NCBI GenBank assembly: GCA_950097015.1
Contig: CATNEN010000011.1
Coordinates: 4,492,501-4,556,500 of the forward strand
Source of the DNA: Macrostomum hystrix
Lineage: Eukaryota > Platyhelminthes > Macrostomidae
Reading direction: 5' to 3'
DNA length: 64,000 nt
Part shown: one piece after another, positions 11,201 through 23,200 of the stretch
How positions within the stretch are numbered: position 1 is the first letter of the stretch
Layout: every line of letters begins with the position of its first letter
Notes under the pieces: model-generated
Seen by the model: only the letters and a program-made list of their open reading frames with translations
Databases searched by the model: none
Told to the model about the DNA's origin: nothing
Translations under genes and position numbers: made by a program

Positions 11201-14200
11201 GGAAGACGTCCACGCCCTGCAGGCTGACAGCGACAGTTCAGCGGCGGAGGACGGCGTGTTCTGCCTGACCGTGGCAGCCACAGGAACCGCGGCAGCCGGA
11301 GCCCAGACGTCGGTGTTCGTCGGTTCAACGCAGCTGCCCGTGCTGGTGGACAGCGGCGCTGACTGCAACATCATCACCGAGCAGGCCTGGCGGACACTGC
11401 CGGGACCCCCGCAGCTGCAGGCAACTCGCACGAAGATCTTCGCCTTCCGCTCGCCGAAGCCGCTCAGCACTCTGGGAGCCTGCAGCCTTCGGGTGTCAAC
11501 GGGGCAGAACAGCAGGACGGTTCGCTTCATCGTCGTCCCCGGCGGCGGCACCAACATCCTGGGACGTGAGGCCTCGACTGCGCTCCGGCTCCTGAGCCTG
11601 GGGCCTCAGGTCCACGCGATCGAGGCAACCGAGACGGAGGACCCCGCTATCCAGGCGGTCGTCAGGCAATTTCCCGAGCTCTTCAGAGGCCTCGGCAAGG
11701 TCAAGGACGTCTCTGTGCAGATCAACATCAAATCCGACGCCAGACCAATCTGCCACCCGCCCTCCCGCGTTCCGGTGCACCTCCGGGAGGCGCTGGACCG
11801 CGAGCTAGACGAGCAGGAGCAGCTGGGCATCATCCAGCCAGTCGAGGGCCCCACGCCGTGGGTCAGCCGCATCGTCGTGGTGCCGAAGGAGGACGGCAAG
11901 AGCGTGCGGATCACGCAGGATCTGCGCGACGTGAACAAGGCGGCGCTGAGGGAGCGACACCAGATCCCGACATTCGAGGAGGTGACAAGCGACGAGCGGC
12001 AGCACCACACGGCATCGCGGCGGGCGCCCGCGTGCTGCTTAGGAACCGCGGCAAGGCCAAACTGCGGTGCCCGTTCGACCCGCGCCCCTGGCTCGTCAAA
12101 GCGGTCCACGGCGATGCACTGACGCTGGAGAGAGGCGAGGCCGTGCTGCGGCGGCACGTGACTGAGACCAAGCCGCTGCGCGAGTGCCCCTGGGAGCCAG
12201 ACGAACCGCGGGACGGCCGGCCCGCTCATCCGCAGCCCGCCACAGACGGCGGCGCCACGGACGGTGCCATAGCGCAGAGGCCCCACCCCAGGCAGGCTAA
12301 GAGGCACATCTGCTATAAGGAGTGACTGTAGTGACAGGGCCTGAGAGGCATCTTTCCATGCGAACTATTTGCGTTTTTTTTGCGTTCTGATTTTTCAAGA
12401 CCCACTCAATGCGCCGCGCGTTTGACCTTTTTACTCTGAGGGGGAGAGATGTAGTGCACTGCGTTGCCCTGTCCCTCCCACGCGGGCATAGTCAACGTGC
12501 ACTGCTCTTGGCACGTACTGTATGTATGCACGCACTGTTGCGTAATGCGCTCATGGCTGGACTGCACGTCGGCCTGCCTGCACTGGACGGCACTATATAA
12601 CAACTCAAATATACGGCCCAAGAGGCCACGTTCCTTTCTCACTCAACTGCGCTACAGAATGGAATCATGGTCAAATATCTACATTTTCTAAGAAAAAAAT
12701 GTGATTCTATGTCTTTCAAACAAAATCTGTTTGCTTTTCATGCAGACTTATGCATCAAGCTAGTAGTTGCAGGAGGGCTGCAGGCAATGGCACATCATTT
12801 GGAGACACTAGACCTGCAGCCAGCGAGGAGACAATTCTGCCCATTCCGCTGACTCCTGAGCATACACACACACACAGTTACCGTACGCAGAAATACGCTC
12901 TCACAAGTACATCAGCCATGACTTTCACATCGTCAGGCAGTGTACACTTTCACTGTGCCTTGGAGTTTGGCCCTAAAGGGCGTAAGTTGCACGACAAGCC
13001 CCCAAGCCTTCTCTCCTCGGCTACGCCCAAATGAATGTGGCATTAAGCTAAATTAATCAACAATATTGATAGCAATGTTTGCAAGGAGTGGTCTGGACAG
13101 ACAGATCATTTCCGTAGCGTATTACATTCCGCTGGTCCCTGGCACACACATACACGTGTGTACGACTGGCCTTGTGTCTTGGACATTCCACCAAGCTTAG
13201 TAAATTTTATGAATGCAGTTTTCTCGCTTTTTGTGGCAGGTTACAGTCGACGGAAAGACATTTAACAGCGGCCCCTTGACAGCGGACAGCATACGTGGCT
13301 GCAACCGCAGAACTCTGATGGGACTCAGCGCTGGAGTGTATATTGGCGGCCTGCCCGAGGTTCAGGACGACGACGCTGAAGTAGCGATCGCGGCGGCGAA
13401 AGTCATAAACCCTGTTGAGGGTCGTCAAGCCTTGCTTGGCTGCCTGCGAGATGCACGCCTCTTGACTGATGTGCTACCATCGACCACAACAATGTCACTG
13501 GACTGGCGGCGAGCCGTTTCGCCAAACTACCTGACTCAGGTTTGCTCTCTATACATTTGCATAAACAGTAAACCACAGCGGTATTTCGAATGTCCACATT
13601 TTTCTCTTCTTTTGTCTCTCAAAATGTTCAACAATCGCCATAAAAATCCAGAAGACGAGATAAATTTTCCACCTTCTCCGATGAAACAACTTCCAGAATC
13701 ACAAAACATCGATATCGCTGAGATATTCACCGATTCTTATCGGGGTATCTGGTGGCAAAAAACACCACTAGGGCCTGCTTTTTCTGCTAATAATAATTAA
13801 TAATTGATTACACCTGCCCCAATCGGGTCAGATGTGCAGCCGACAGCACAGCCGCAGCTATTGCGCGGCGCATCTGAAGGCTGCGTACGGCTGTTCAGTC
13901 TATGGACTGGGGGGACGCCACACCCACCTTCAATTATCCCAGCTGATGCTGGTACCCATTTAACAGCTGGGTGAACTGAAGCAATGCAGAGTTAAGTGTC
14001 TTGCTAAAGGACACAAATTGTTCCAGTGGAGACGGGAATCGAACCCCCGACCTTTCTGCTAAAAAATGTCATCATGTAATTATGTCGGCTTTTATTGTTA
14101 ACTACTTTAGATTGGTTAAAGAAATTATTTAGTTATTTTTCCAACCAACATGAATTTTCCAAAGAGTTTTATACCGAGAAATGCTAGTTGTTTTTGTCAG

Positions 14201-17200
14201 CAGGGTCTCCTGACTCGGACGACTTGGAAGATAGTTTTCATCGTAAAGTGCAGAAAATTTCTATACGTTTGATGGACTTCACGAAAATAGATCATTCGGT
14301 TTTGAAATTATCGTGAAGTAGGCAGTGGGTATTTGAAGTACCCCGTGGTCTTTCCCAGGGAGAAAAATACGAGTAGCGTCGTCTTTTTACAGTTAAAAGT
14401 TGTGACTTTATTTCAACTCAAATCTTTCCCTATCTGCTTCAGCACTGGCAGGGCTGTCCTGCTGAACTGGCAAGCGGTGTTACCGCTAGATTCTTGGGTA
14501 GAGGCTATGCCTTCAGCCCTGCAGGAATTCTCGGCACCTCATGCAATCAAAGCAACAGCGTCCGGTTCGAACTGAGCTTTCGAACTTCCGACATCTTTTT
14601 AGAAAGCTCTGAAGCCGTCTTATTGGCTTTTGCGCACGGCAAGAGTGAAGAAGGCCAAGCTGCTGCCCTGCTGCTGATGCTTGACTCCGCTTTGCCTCCT
14701 GAAGAGAAGGATGCGACTATACGTATGCTTGTACTGTTGCCAGGCATGGGAAATATGGCCGTAGTAACTTTAGGATCCAATGATGATAACTCGTCATCGT
14801 CAACTGCTTCAACATGCTTCAATAGAGGTTGGCACACCCTGGAACTGGAGCAGATGCGAAATGCGACTTCGACGAGTGATTTGAAAATTCTTATCGATGG
14901 AAAGCCTATCGCTTTAGTAATAGATGGAGAAAGTATTGGCAGTTCAAACGTTTCATCAGTTACGCCATCATCTGACTGCGGCCTCGTCTCGCCTCTGTTT
15001 CTGGGCGGCCTACCATCACCAGCCAGTAGCTTGGCAGCGGCTGAGGCTGCTGAAGCTTTGCGGCAGCTTCTTCAAGTTGAAGAGCTTCCGGAACTATGTA
15101 AGAGTGCGTTAGATATATTTGTGGGAATCTAACTCAGCATTTTGCTCGATTGTAATACTCGTAGCTACCATAAGACCCTTAATGACTATAAAGCTCGCGT
15201 ATCACAGAGTTCGAACTTTAGGGCTGAATTTTTCGCTGCCGATCGAAATGGAAGCTGAAATCAAAACTTATCTTACGAAGGTTCCATAGTATAGCATCAG
15301 TGCTTTCTAGGCGTACTTACTATGATAGACGTGAGCAGGCTGTAATTCTGGAGGTTTAATTCTTTTCAACGACTATTATCGCAACATTTGTTTCCTAAGT
15401 GGCCTTCATTCTTATTATTAAATCGAGACTACGATGCAGAATGCATTCTTTTTAATTCATTATTTAGTTAAACGTTCGTATAACTCGTTTCGATTTTTTT
15501 GTTTCGATCGTCGTCACTTTTGTCAATCGGACTTTGATGAGTGAGCCAGTATAGGACTCGCTGCACACCAATGTCCCCGAACACGATTTCACAATGAGGC
15601 TACATACAGTACATTCATTAATGTGCGCATTCGTGGAGACAATGCTTAGGCGCTTGTAATGCAACTTAGGCATTTGCCAACTTCAGTGAGATCGTTTATT
15701 AAGGCAGATGTACAGACCTGTGTGAGAGTGTGCCTGTGTCAGCAGAACGGGCGGAATCGCCTCCTAGCTAGCTGTGGGTCAACTGTCGCCAAATTTATGT
15801 TTCATTGGTTAACGGAAAATTCTATTGTCTCTTACCAACAATACAGCATTTTCTGGCTGCCTTGGAAACATCAGCTACCAGCAGAATGGACTGCCCCCAA
15901 TGACCATCTCGTTTGATTCGGACGTCATAGAGTCCTACAATGTACTTATTGACGACGGCTGCCAACCAACACCCGACGAATCGGCAGCCTGCGATGTTGG
16001 AAATTCGTCTCTGAGCAACAGCAGCAGCGCCTCCTGGCAGGTTGGGATCGATAGAGCTGCGAGTGTTGTTTACAATGGATATCTAAATTCGACAATCGAT
16101 GTCGGCCTGAGGATTTTCGCTACCTACCTGTACCGAGTGTCCTCAGCCAACGAGAAGGGAACCGACGAAAGTGACTGGGTGCCGGGACATACTGGCGAAG
16201 GAGGTTGTTTATAAACGCTGAATTTTGTCTAGACCTCTGAATGTGAAGAATTTTAAATCCTTCCAAACTTTAAAGTCGAAAATTTTAGGCCAATATAAAC
16301 CATTAGCATTTTTATTTCAATTCCGTCGAGCAGTACCGGACGATTCTGTCGGTCCGACCAGCGCTGTGCCAATCAACGATTCTAGCACAGACATTACCAG
16401 CACTGTTCGATCACTAAAAGTGACGTGGCCCGCCACCTTCAGTCGAACCGGTCCAGTTATTGACTACCGGCTTCGAGCTTACGACACAATCAATGCCAGT
16501 CTGATTGCAGAGGCGACGGTTTCCTGGAGTGATCCTACCGAAGCGAACCTCATGGCAGTTCTGAGCGATCTCTCGCCCTACAGGAGACATCGGATTCGAA
16601 TTGCCTCTTGCACGCACGCCGGGTGCGGAGACAGCAGCGACTACCTGGATGCCATCACACTACCTGCGGCGCCTACGATCGCTTCCCTCAAGCCAATCTC
16701 ACCTTCGCCCTCCGCTGGTCCAACTTGGTTACTCGTAGCCTGGAGTTACCTACCAGCTGTGTCAGCGGATCCAGAATTATCAGCTGAAGCATTGCAGGGA
16801 CTCAACGGTCCGTTAGTTGGATACCAGCTGGTGCAGCTTTTGCCTCCACCGGTACGTATTTGAGGGCCTAAATCGGGATATAGTAGCAACAAAAAAGTGA
16901 TGAAGTCACTTATGTCGGGCTTATAGCCATCAAAGCTGACTCAAAGCTTATTTAGTTATGCAATGAGGATCAGTCAATAACAAACACATCACATCATTGG
17001 GTGATAGTAGACCCACAGCCAGCGATAATTTTTGCTTCTTATCTTGGAACACACACTCGCACAGGTGTTTACATCTGCCCTCACTTTCTCATTGTCAGGC
17101 AGTGTACACTCTCACTACGGCTTTGGTGATAGGCCCTTAAAGGAGTATGTTGAAAATAACCCACAAAGTATTTATTGCACAAATGAATGTGGCCTCGTCA

Positions 17201-20200
17201 CGAAATTGAGCTCAGGCACCTTTGTGCGAGAGGCAATTACATGAACCACCCTTTTCATTACGAATACGACAGTTTAAAATGGAAGCGTCCTAAATGCGTT
17301 GATTTTAGGACGAGCAGGTATTACTGTACTCTGGGCCGAGTCGAGAGTACAATCATACAAGATTGCGCGCTGGTACGACCTATTCCTACACTCTGTCAGC
17401 CTGCAATACTCTTGGATGTTCAGCCATCGATAGGACCAATGCCGTGAATCTAGAAACTGTGCAACTGCCACCCGAAGGTGTTGCCTCGCCAAAAATAATG
17501 CCACTTAGCGCGACAACTGCCGCTATTTCTTGGCAGTCGCCACTGCAAATGAACGGTCGTCTAGTGGCTAATCAACTGGTATTAGCGAACTTTACAAACT
17601 GCACAGAAGTTGGTAGCGACTCAATGTGGTGGCTGGCTCATGCCGACTCGTCAGACGAAGCAAATCAAGCAGTCATCGACGTTCTGGAACCTGACACAGA
17701 GTATTGCCTCGCACTCAGGGTGAGTCGATCGATAATATATTTTAGACTGAGTGCTTGGATATGTTATTAGCAATTTAAAGTTGCTTCAGGTCTGCTCTGG
17801 AGGCGGTTGCACAGACAGTTTGCCAGTCGGTTTCAGAACCGCCGAAAGTTCACCTGAGCTGGTGCCGCGGCCCGTATTGTTATTTGTCAATGCGAGCGCT
17901 TATACCATCACGTGGGATCTGGCTCAAAAGCCTAATGGTGAGGATAACTTCAGTAAACTTGCTAAAGTTCTATGCCGTTAGAAACTGTAATGAAAAGTTT
18001 ATTGATTTCAGGTGAAATATTATATCACCTAGTGTTTATGAGCGGTGAGCAGGTGATGAACCAAACAGATCGGAACTTCTCGGTCATAGGCCTGTCGCCA
18101 TGGAGTCTGGTCAGCATTCAGGTACTACAGTGCACTCTAGTTGGCTGCGGTGCCAGTCCTGAATTATCATTTCGAACTCTGGAAGCAGCTCCAGGTGGAT
18201 CGGTGAGATTAAACGCACTGACTCCGACTGATTCGAGGTCTGCCCAGCTGTTGTGGACTAACCCGGCAGCTCCCAATGGACTGATCGAGTACAAAGTCTT
18301 TGCCTTGGGACTCTATTATACTGGTGGCACGGGGAGGAACTACTCGACGGTGATGGAGACCCGTCAGCTGCTTGTTACTCGCAGCTACGGTCAGTGGGTT
18401 CGCATTTCCGGTCTAATCCCCATGTCAGTTTATTATTTCCACGTGGAAGCAGCTAACTCTATGGGCTTGCTGGTCAGCAACACTGTGACAGTCGCTATGC
18501 CCGCTGGAAGTGAGTAATTGTCTCATGATTTCGCAATGCTTTTCTTTACTTGACTCTTTAAGCAGATGTTAGTTATTTTCCACAGGTCCAGATGGAGTTG
18601 AGCCACCCAGGTTGATAATTATCAATGCAACAACCCTGCAAGCCACATGGGGTGAGGTTGGGCGAGACAATTCCGCTCAGACTGTAAATGTGGCTTTGCA
18701 AATTCTTAATAATGATGACCAGTGGGTTAGGTAAGATTCAATTAAACATTTCAAATTATTTCGATTAGACAATCATGAAGTTTCAGGAAGTCTTTGATGA
18801 TAAATTACAGCGCGTCAGACGCCGTTACTAGCAAAACGACACCGACGATAAGCCAGATAGTATCTGGTCTACAACCGTACGCCTCGTACCAATTTCGCTC
18901 TGCTGCCCAGAGCATATTTGGTGTCGGCTACTCGACGCCAGCTGAAATCAGAATGCCCGAGGCGGCTCCTGGACCGATTGACGCACCGGATATTTCTGAG
19001 GCTACTTCAGTCAGCCTTCTGGTCAGCTGGACTGAGCCAAGCCAACCAAACGGTCTACTTGTGGCTTATCAAATCGTTATGGATGATGATCTGATTGCGA
19101 CGGTGAGTTTTGAACGCATGTCAAGACTAAAGACGTTTTGTATCGTTTGGTTGTTCAAGCGAAAATAATATCACTTCCCCTAAGTCTAGCAAAAGCAGTG
19201 CGTGCTCTAGTATGAGCAAGCAATGTGTGAAACTTGGTGGCCAATTAAAACGCCTTTAAACGACTCATGCATTATTTCAATTAATAAGGCGTCCCCGCAA
19301 ACATAATCGTCCCTACAGGCTTAAGCTGCTCAAGCAGGAAAATTACGGTAGTTTTTTAGCTTGGAAAGTCATTGCTGCCACTGCGTAACGACCTTAGATT
19401 ATCATCTCCAGATATCATCAGCAAATACCAGCTTCCGGGTTGTCAACTTGTCACCGTGGAAAAGCTACGTCTTCTCTGTGTCGGGCTGCACCAACGCCGG
19501 CTGCTCTGAAAAGTTCTCAGCTCCGACGACTAATGCAAGAACACTGGCAGCGCCAAGTGAAGACATTCCGCCTCCTGAGGCGGTTGCACTTTCGCCAACG
19601 TCTGTCCGACTGCGCCCACTACCACCCGGCCGTCCTAATGGTCCTATTGTTGAATATCGCCTATTTCGTCGATACGGATTTGACTCCAGCGCGAATTCGA
19701 CAGACGATTTATTGATAGGCGTCATCCCCGCAGTAACTGACGACTCTGAAGCAAGTGAAGTCGGTGAGATTTTAGATTCTGACGGGCTCAGACCGTGGAG
19801 GGAACTGCGCTATCGAGTTCAAGTTGTCAACTCGGCAGGATTTGCATTCGGTCGCTGGACGGAAGTTCGAACTCTGCCGGCGCCACCAGATGTGCCGACA
19901 AAGCCGGAGCCCGCCGTTTCAGTGGTGTCACCAAGGACTGCTGAAATTGCTTGGCGACTGCAACCTAGCGTGCAGGTTAATGGTCCTTTTGAACAGTTGG
20001 AACTTATTGTGGACTCTGAACCACCTATGCTGCTCACTGAGTCTGAGAAAGAGGCTATTGACGGCGGCGTCGCGAATGTTAGCCATCTGCTGCCGTGGTC
20101 GAACCACACAGTCAGGATACGCTTGTGCAATACTGGCGGTGGCTGTACGGAAAGTGAAGTGGTCGCCTTTTTTAGCCCAGCGGCACCGCCAGACGAACCA

Positions 20201-23200
20201 GCCTTCGCGCCGACTGCGAGCTCTCGAAGTTCCGCTCCGCCTGCTATTTTCGTCGCTTGGAGAGCTCCTGACTGGCCAAACGGTCCAGGGCTTCGTTATC
20301 GACTTCGCCGCTTGAGCACACCTGTCGACTCCTGGAGCGCTGACAATCCTCTAAGCGATGGTGTATGGAATCAGTCGTTCGCTGGATTCGACCTAAGCTA
20401 CGTTGATTTCTATGTCGAACAGTTCACAGTTTACCAGTACAGCTTGGCTGTAGAGAATGACATTGGCTCTACAGATTTTGGTGAAACTTCAGATCCGGTA
20501 ATGGCTTGGAGTGGCGGACCACCAACCGCAGGGCCGATTGCGTCGGCAGCGCCAGATGGACCTCAGGCAGTGCGTGTAAACTGGACGCTGCCTGAGCTGC
20601 GACAGATGCGCGGTTTTCCTGAAAGCTGCCAAATCGAACTGGCCAGCTCAGCAGCTTTTACGCGTTTTGTTGACGTTCCTGACTGTGAAACCGATGATGA
20701 TAATACGGTGAGCATTGGCGGTCTTTTCCCTAGTATCGACTATGTCGTGACAATCAACTTGACTGTAACTCCATCTGGCTGGATTCTGGGCAGCTCTGTA
20801 ACAGTGCGAACTCTTGAATCAGGTAAGAAATAGAAAACTTCTCGATTGGATAACATTTATTACTTCACTGCAAGCGCAAAATAATAATACAGTTTCAGAT
20901 ACGATTGAACCTCCATATGATGTTGAGGTATTCAATTTGACTTCAGCATGGGTTTATTTTACCCCTCCGGCATCGTTTTTGGTAAACAACTCGACAGTCT
21001 TTTGGAACTATGCACTGATAGTCAATAATCGAAAGGCTTCTGTCAAATTATACCGTGATTCACCAGTTAGTATTAACTTATCAGCCCTAGCAACAGGTCT
21101 AATTCCAAACCAACCTAACCTTGTTCGAGTAGAAGCTTGTTGTAGCTACTATTGTGTCCTTAGCAACTCCACTTTCATAGCTACGTCGGAGGTCACACCG
21201 AGCGGTCAACCCCCTCCTGTCATTGCTGCCGCTGGCAGTCGTTGGCTAGAAATCGCCTGGTCTCCACCAACGCAACCTGGTGGCGTGATTACTGGCTACA
21301 GGATTTATCGGCGTTCCGCCCAGGTTTTGTGTCAAAATGAAACGCAAATGTTCACATCGAACTGTGAATATGGTCGCTGTCCTTTTGGTTGGCAAGCGTG
21401 CAATTCCAGCACCTGTTACCAGCCTGAGAAGCAAGTGTGCTGCGAAGGGCAATTGTATGCCAGAGCCGAAGGTTACAAGTGCTGCGAAGGAGGGGGCTTC
21501 CAAGACGTGCCTGATGGAAGTGTCTGCTGCAGAGACGTCAAGTTTCCTGACGCTGTCAATGTCGGTGCAGGCAACCGCTGCTGTGGAGGCTTTCCATATT
21601 ACAATGGATTGGAAGCTGATCAAATTTGCTGCGATGGTGAGGTTTAGTTCTCAAAACGGCTATCAGTCATAAGTACTCATCCTACATACATTTTCTTCTC
21701 CTGTCACACAGGTAAGCTGCACAGCCGACTCAACCAGCAGTGCTGCGGCGGTCGAGTTATTCCGGACGATCTAGTTTGCTGTGGCGATTCTGTTGCATAT
21801 CAACAGCAGCCAAACATGTCTTGCTGCGGTGCGAAATACGTTCCAGCATTTGGAAACGACAGCAATACAATCTGCTGTCAACGCGGAACAAACGCTTTAT
21901 TGTACACTTTGCAAGATGATGAACTGGCTGAATCGGTATCGCTGACGTGCTGTGGCCTGCAGCTGGTGGATAAAAACAGCGCAACTGGTTGCTGTAACGG
22001 AAAACTGTTCGACTCGAGTGTCGAGGTCTGCGCCGATCCTGACCTCTGCGGTACTGGTTCCACCTGCCCGATTGATTCGCAACCTTCAGCTGCCTGCAAT
22101 GTCTGCGACTTTTCACCCACCAACGAGACCTGCCAGACCGTTTCCGCGAATAAAATTGAAACTTTCCCTACAGACGAAGTTGAGAGCATCACGCACGCTG
22201 GGATTTTAATATCTGAACTGATACCAATGTGCTTTTCAGATCCTGAGCTGGTGTACGAGGGTCCTGATGCGTCCTTTATTGGTAAGATGTTGTCGAGCCA
22301 CTTCACTTTTGCAAAATAAAATACTGTCAGTATCGAATTTTCCTAAACATCCTCGCAGACACTGGACTGATCCCTAGTACCAGCTTTGCCTACTCTGTTC
22401 AAGCAGTCAGCGCCGCGGGTGCCACTAATCGATCATCCGAGACATCCGCCAACACCCTGTCTGATGCACCCGCATATGTAACACCCCCAATTATCGAGGC
22501 TTTGAGACCAGACGCACTAAGCCTCGACTGGAGTCCGCCGAGCCAGCCGAATGGTCCAGTGAAGAGTTATCAAGTTGAGCGACGGCACGCCACTAATAGC
22601 AAATATTCTGTGGAGCCGCTGACACTGTTTAACGGGCTGGCGTTGACATTCGTTGACAGTCTTGCTCTGGAGCCGTTCATAGTGTATGAGTACAGACTCA
22701 CTGCATGCACTGATGGTGGATGCAAGGCTTCAGATTGGGTATGTTAACTTTTATATAAATTCAGTTCGCATGAAAGTTCTCTATTAACATTATCTGTACA
22801 CTACAAGAGGTTGCAACAAATTGATTTGGCTCACGACCTAAAGTTTGATACTTGTGCCATTTAGAAAGATACTCAAATTTGCAGTGCTTTAGTTCACCCA
22901 GCTGTTACATGGGTACCAGCATCAGGTGAGGCAATTGAGGGTGGGTGTGGCATCTCCCCAGTCCATGGACTGAACAGCCGTACGCAGCTTTCAGATGCGC
23001 CGCGCAATCGCTACGGCTGTGCTGTTGGCTGCACATCTGGCAGGTGGCAGGGACTACTAAACACTGTACTGCTTATTGAAAAAAAAGTTTTTTTTAGATC
23101 CTGAGCTAGTGTACGGGGGTCCAGTTGCGTCCTTTGTTGGTAAGATTTTGTCCTTGAAAAAGATTTAGCCCTAAAAAAGACGCTTCAGCCTACATTTCTT

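Larger units (their letters stand above)
10221..12656 (+). mobile_element. Ty3/gypsy LTR element, internally deleted, in usherin intron 9
   Basis: Two 207-bp LTRs (10221-10427, 12450-12656) start TG, end CA, look identical base for base and are flanked by the 5-bp target duplication GAATG (10216-10220 and 12657-12661). A purine tract (12438-12449) precedes the 3' LTR. The internal part encodes Gag, protease and the start of reverse transcriptase. It then jumps to the C-terminal tail of integrase, so the RT active site, RNase H and integrase core are gone. Identical LTRs imply a recent insertion that needed enzymes from a full-length relative. It lies in the sense direction of usherin. Confidence 0.93.
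9595..15970 (+). other. Usherin exons 8-12: two LamG domains
   Basis: The first LamG runs from GSGCYRFPGD (exon 8) through AYFTPDGRLNFRF (exon 9) and VYIGGLPEVQ...LLGCLRDARL (exon 10). The second begins after HWQGCPAELASG (exon 11; human SWEGCPASLNEG) and ends with FSGCLGNISY...VLIDDGCQ (exon 12). Introns 9 and 10, inside this pair, have been enlarged by a gypsy element, SINEs and repeat R1. Confidence 0.85.

Noticed and set aside
13213-13800. One 195-codon ORF taken as a single exon
   Set aside because: Only 13240-13539 matches LamG. The remainder is intron, including repeat R1.
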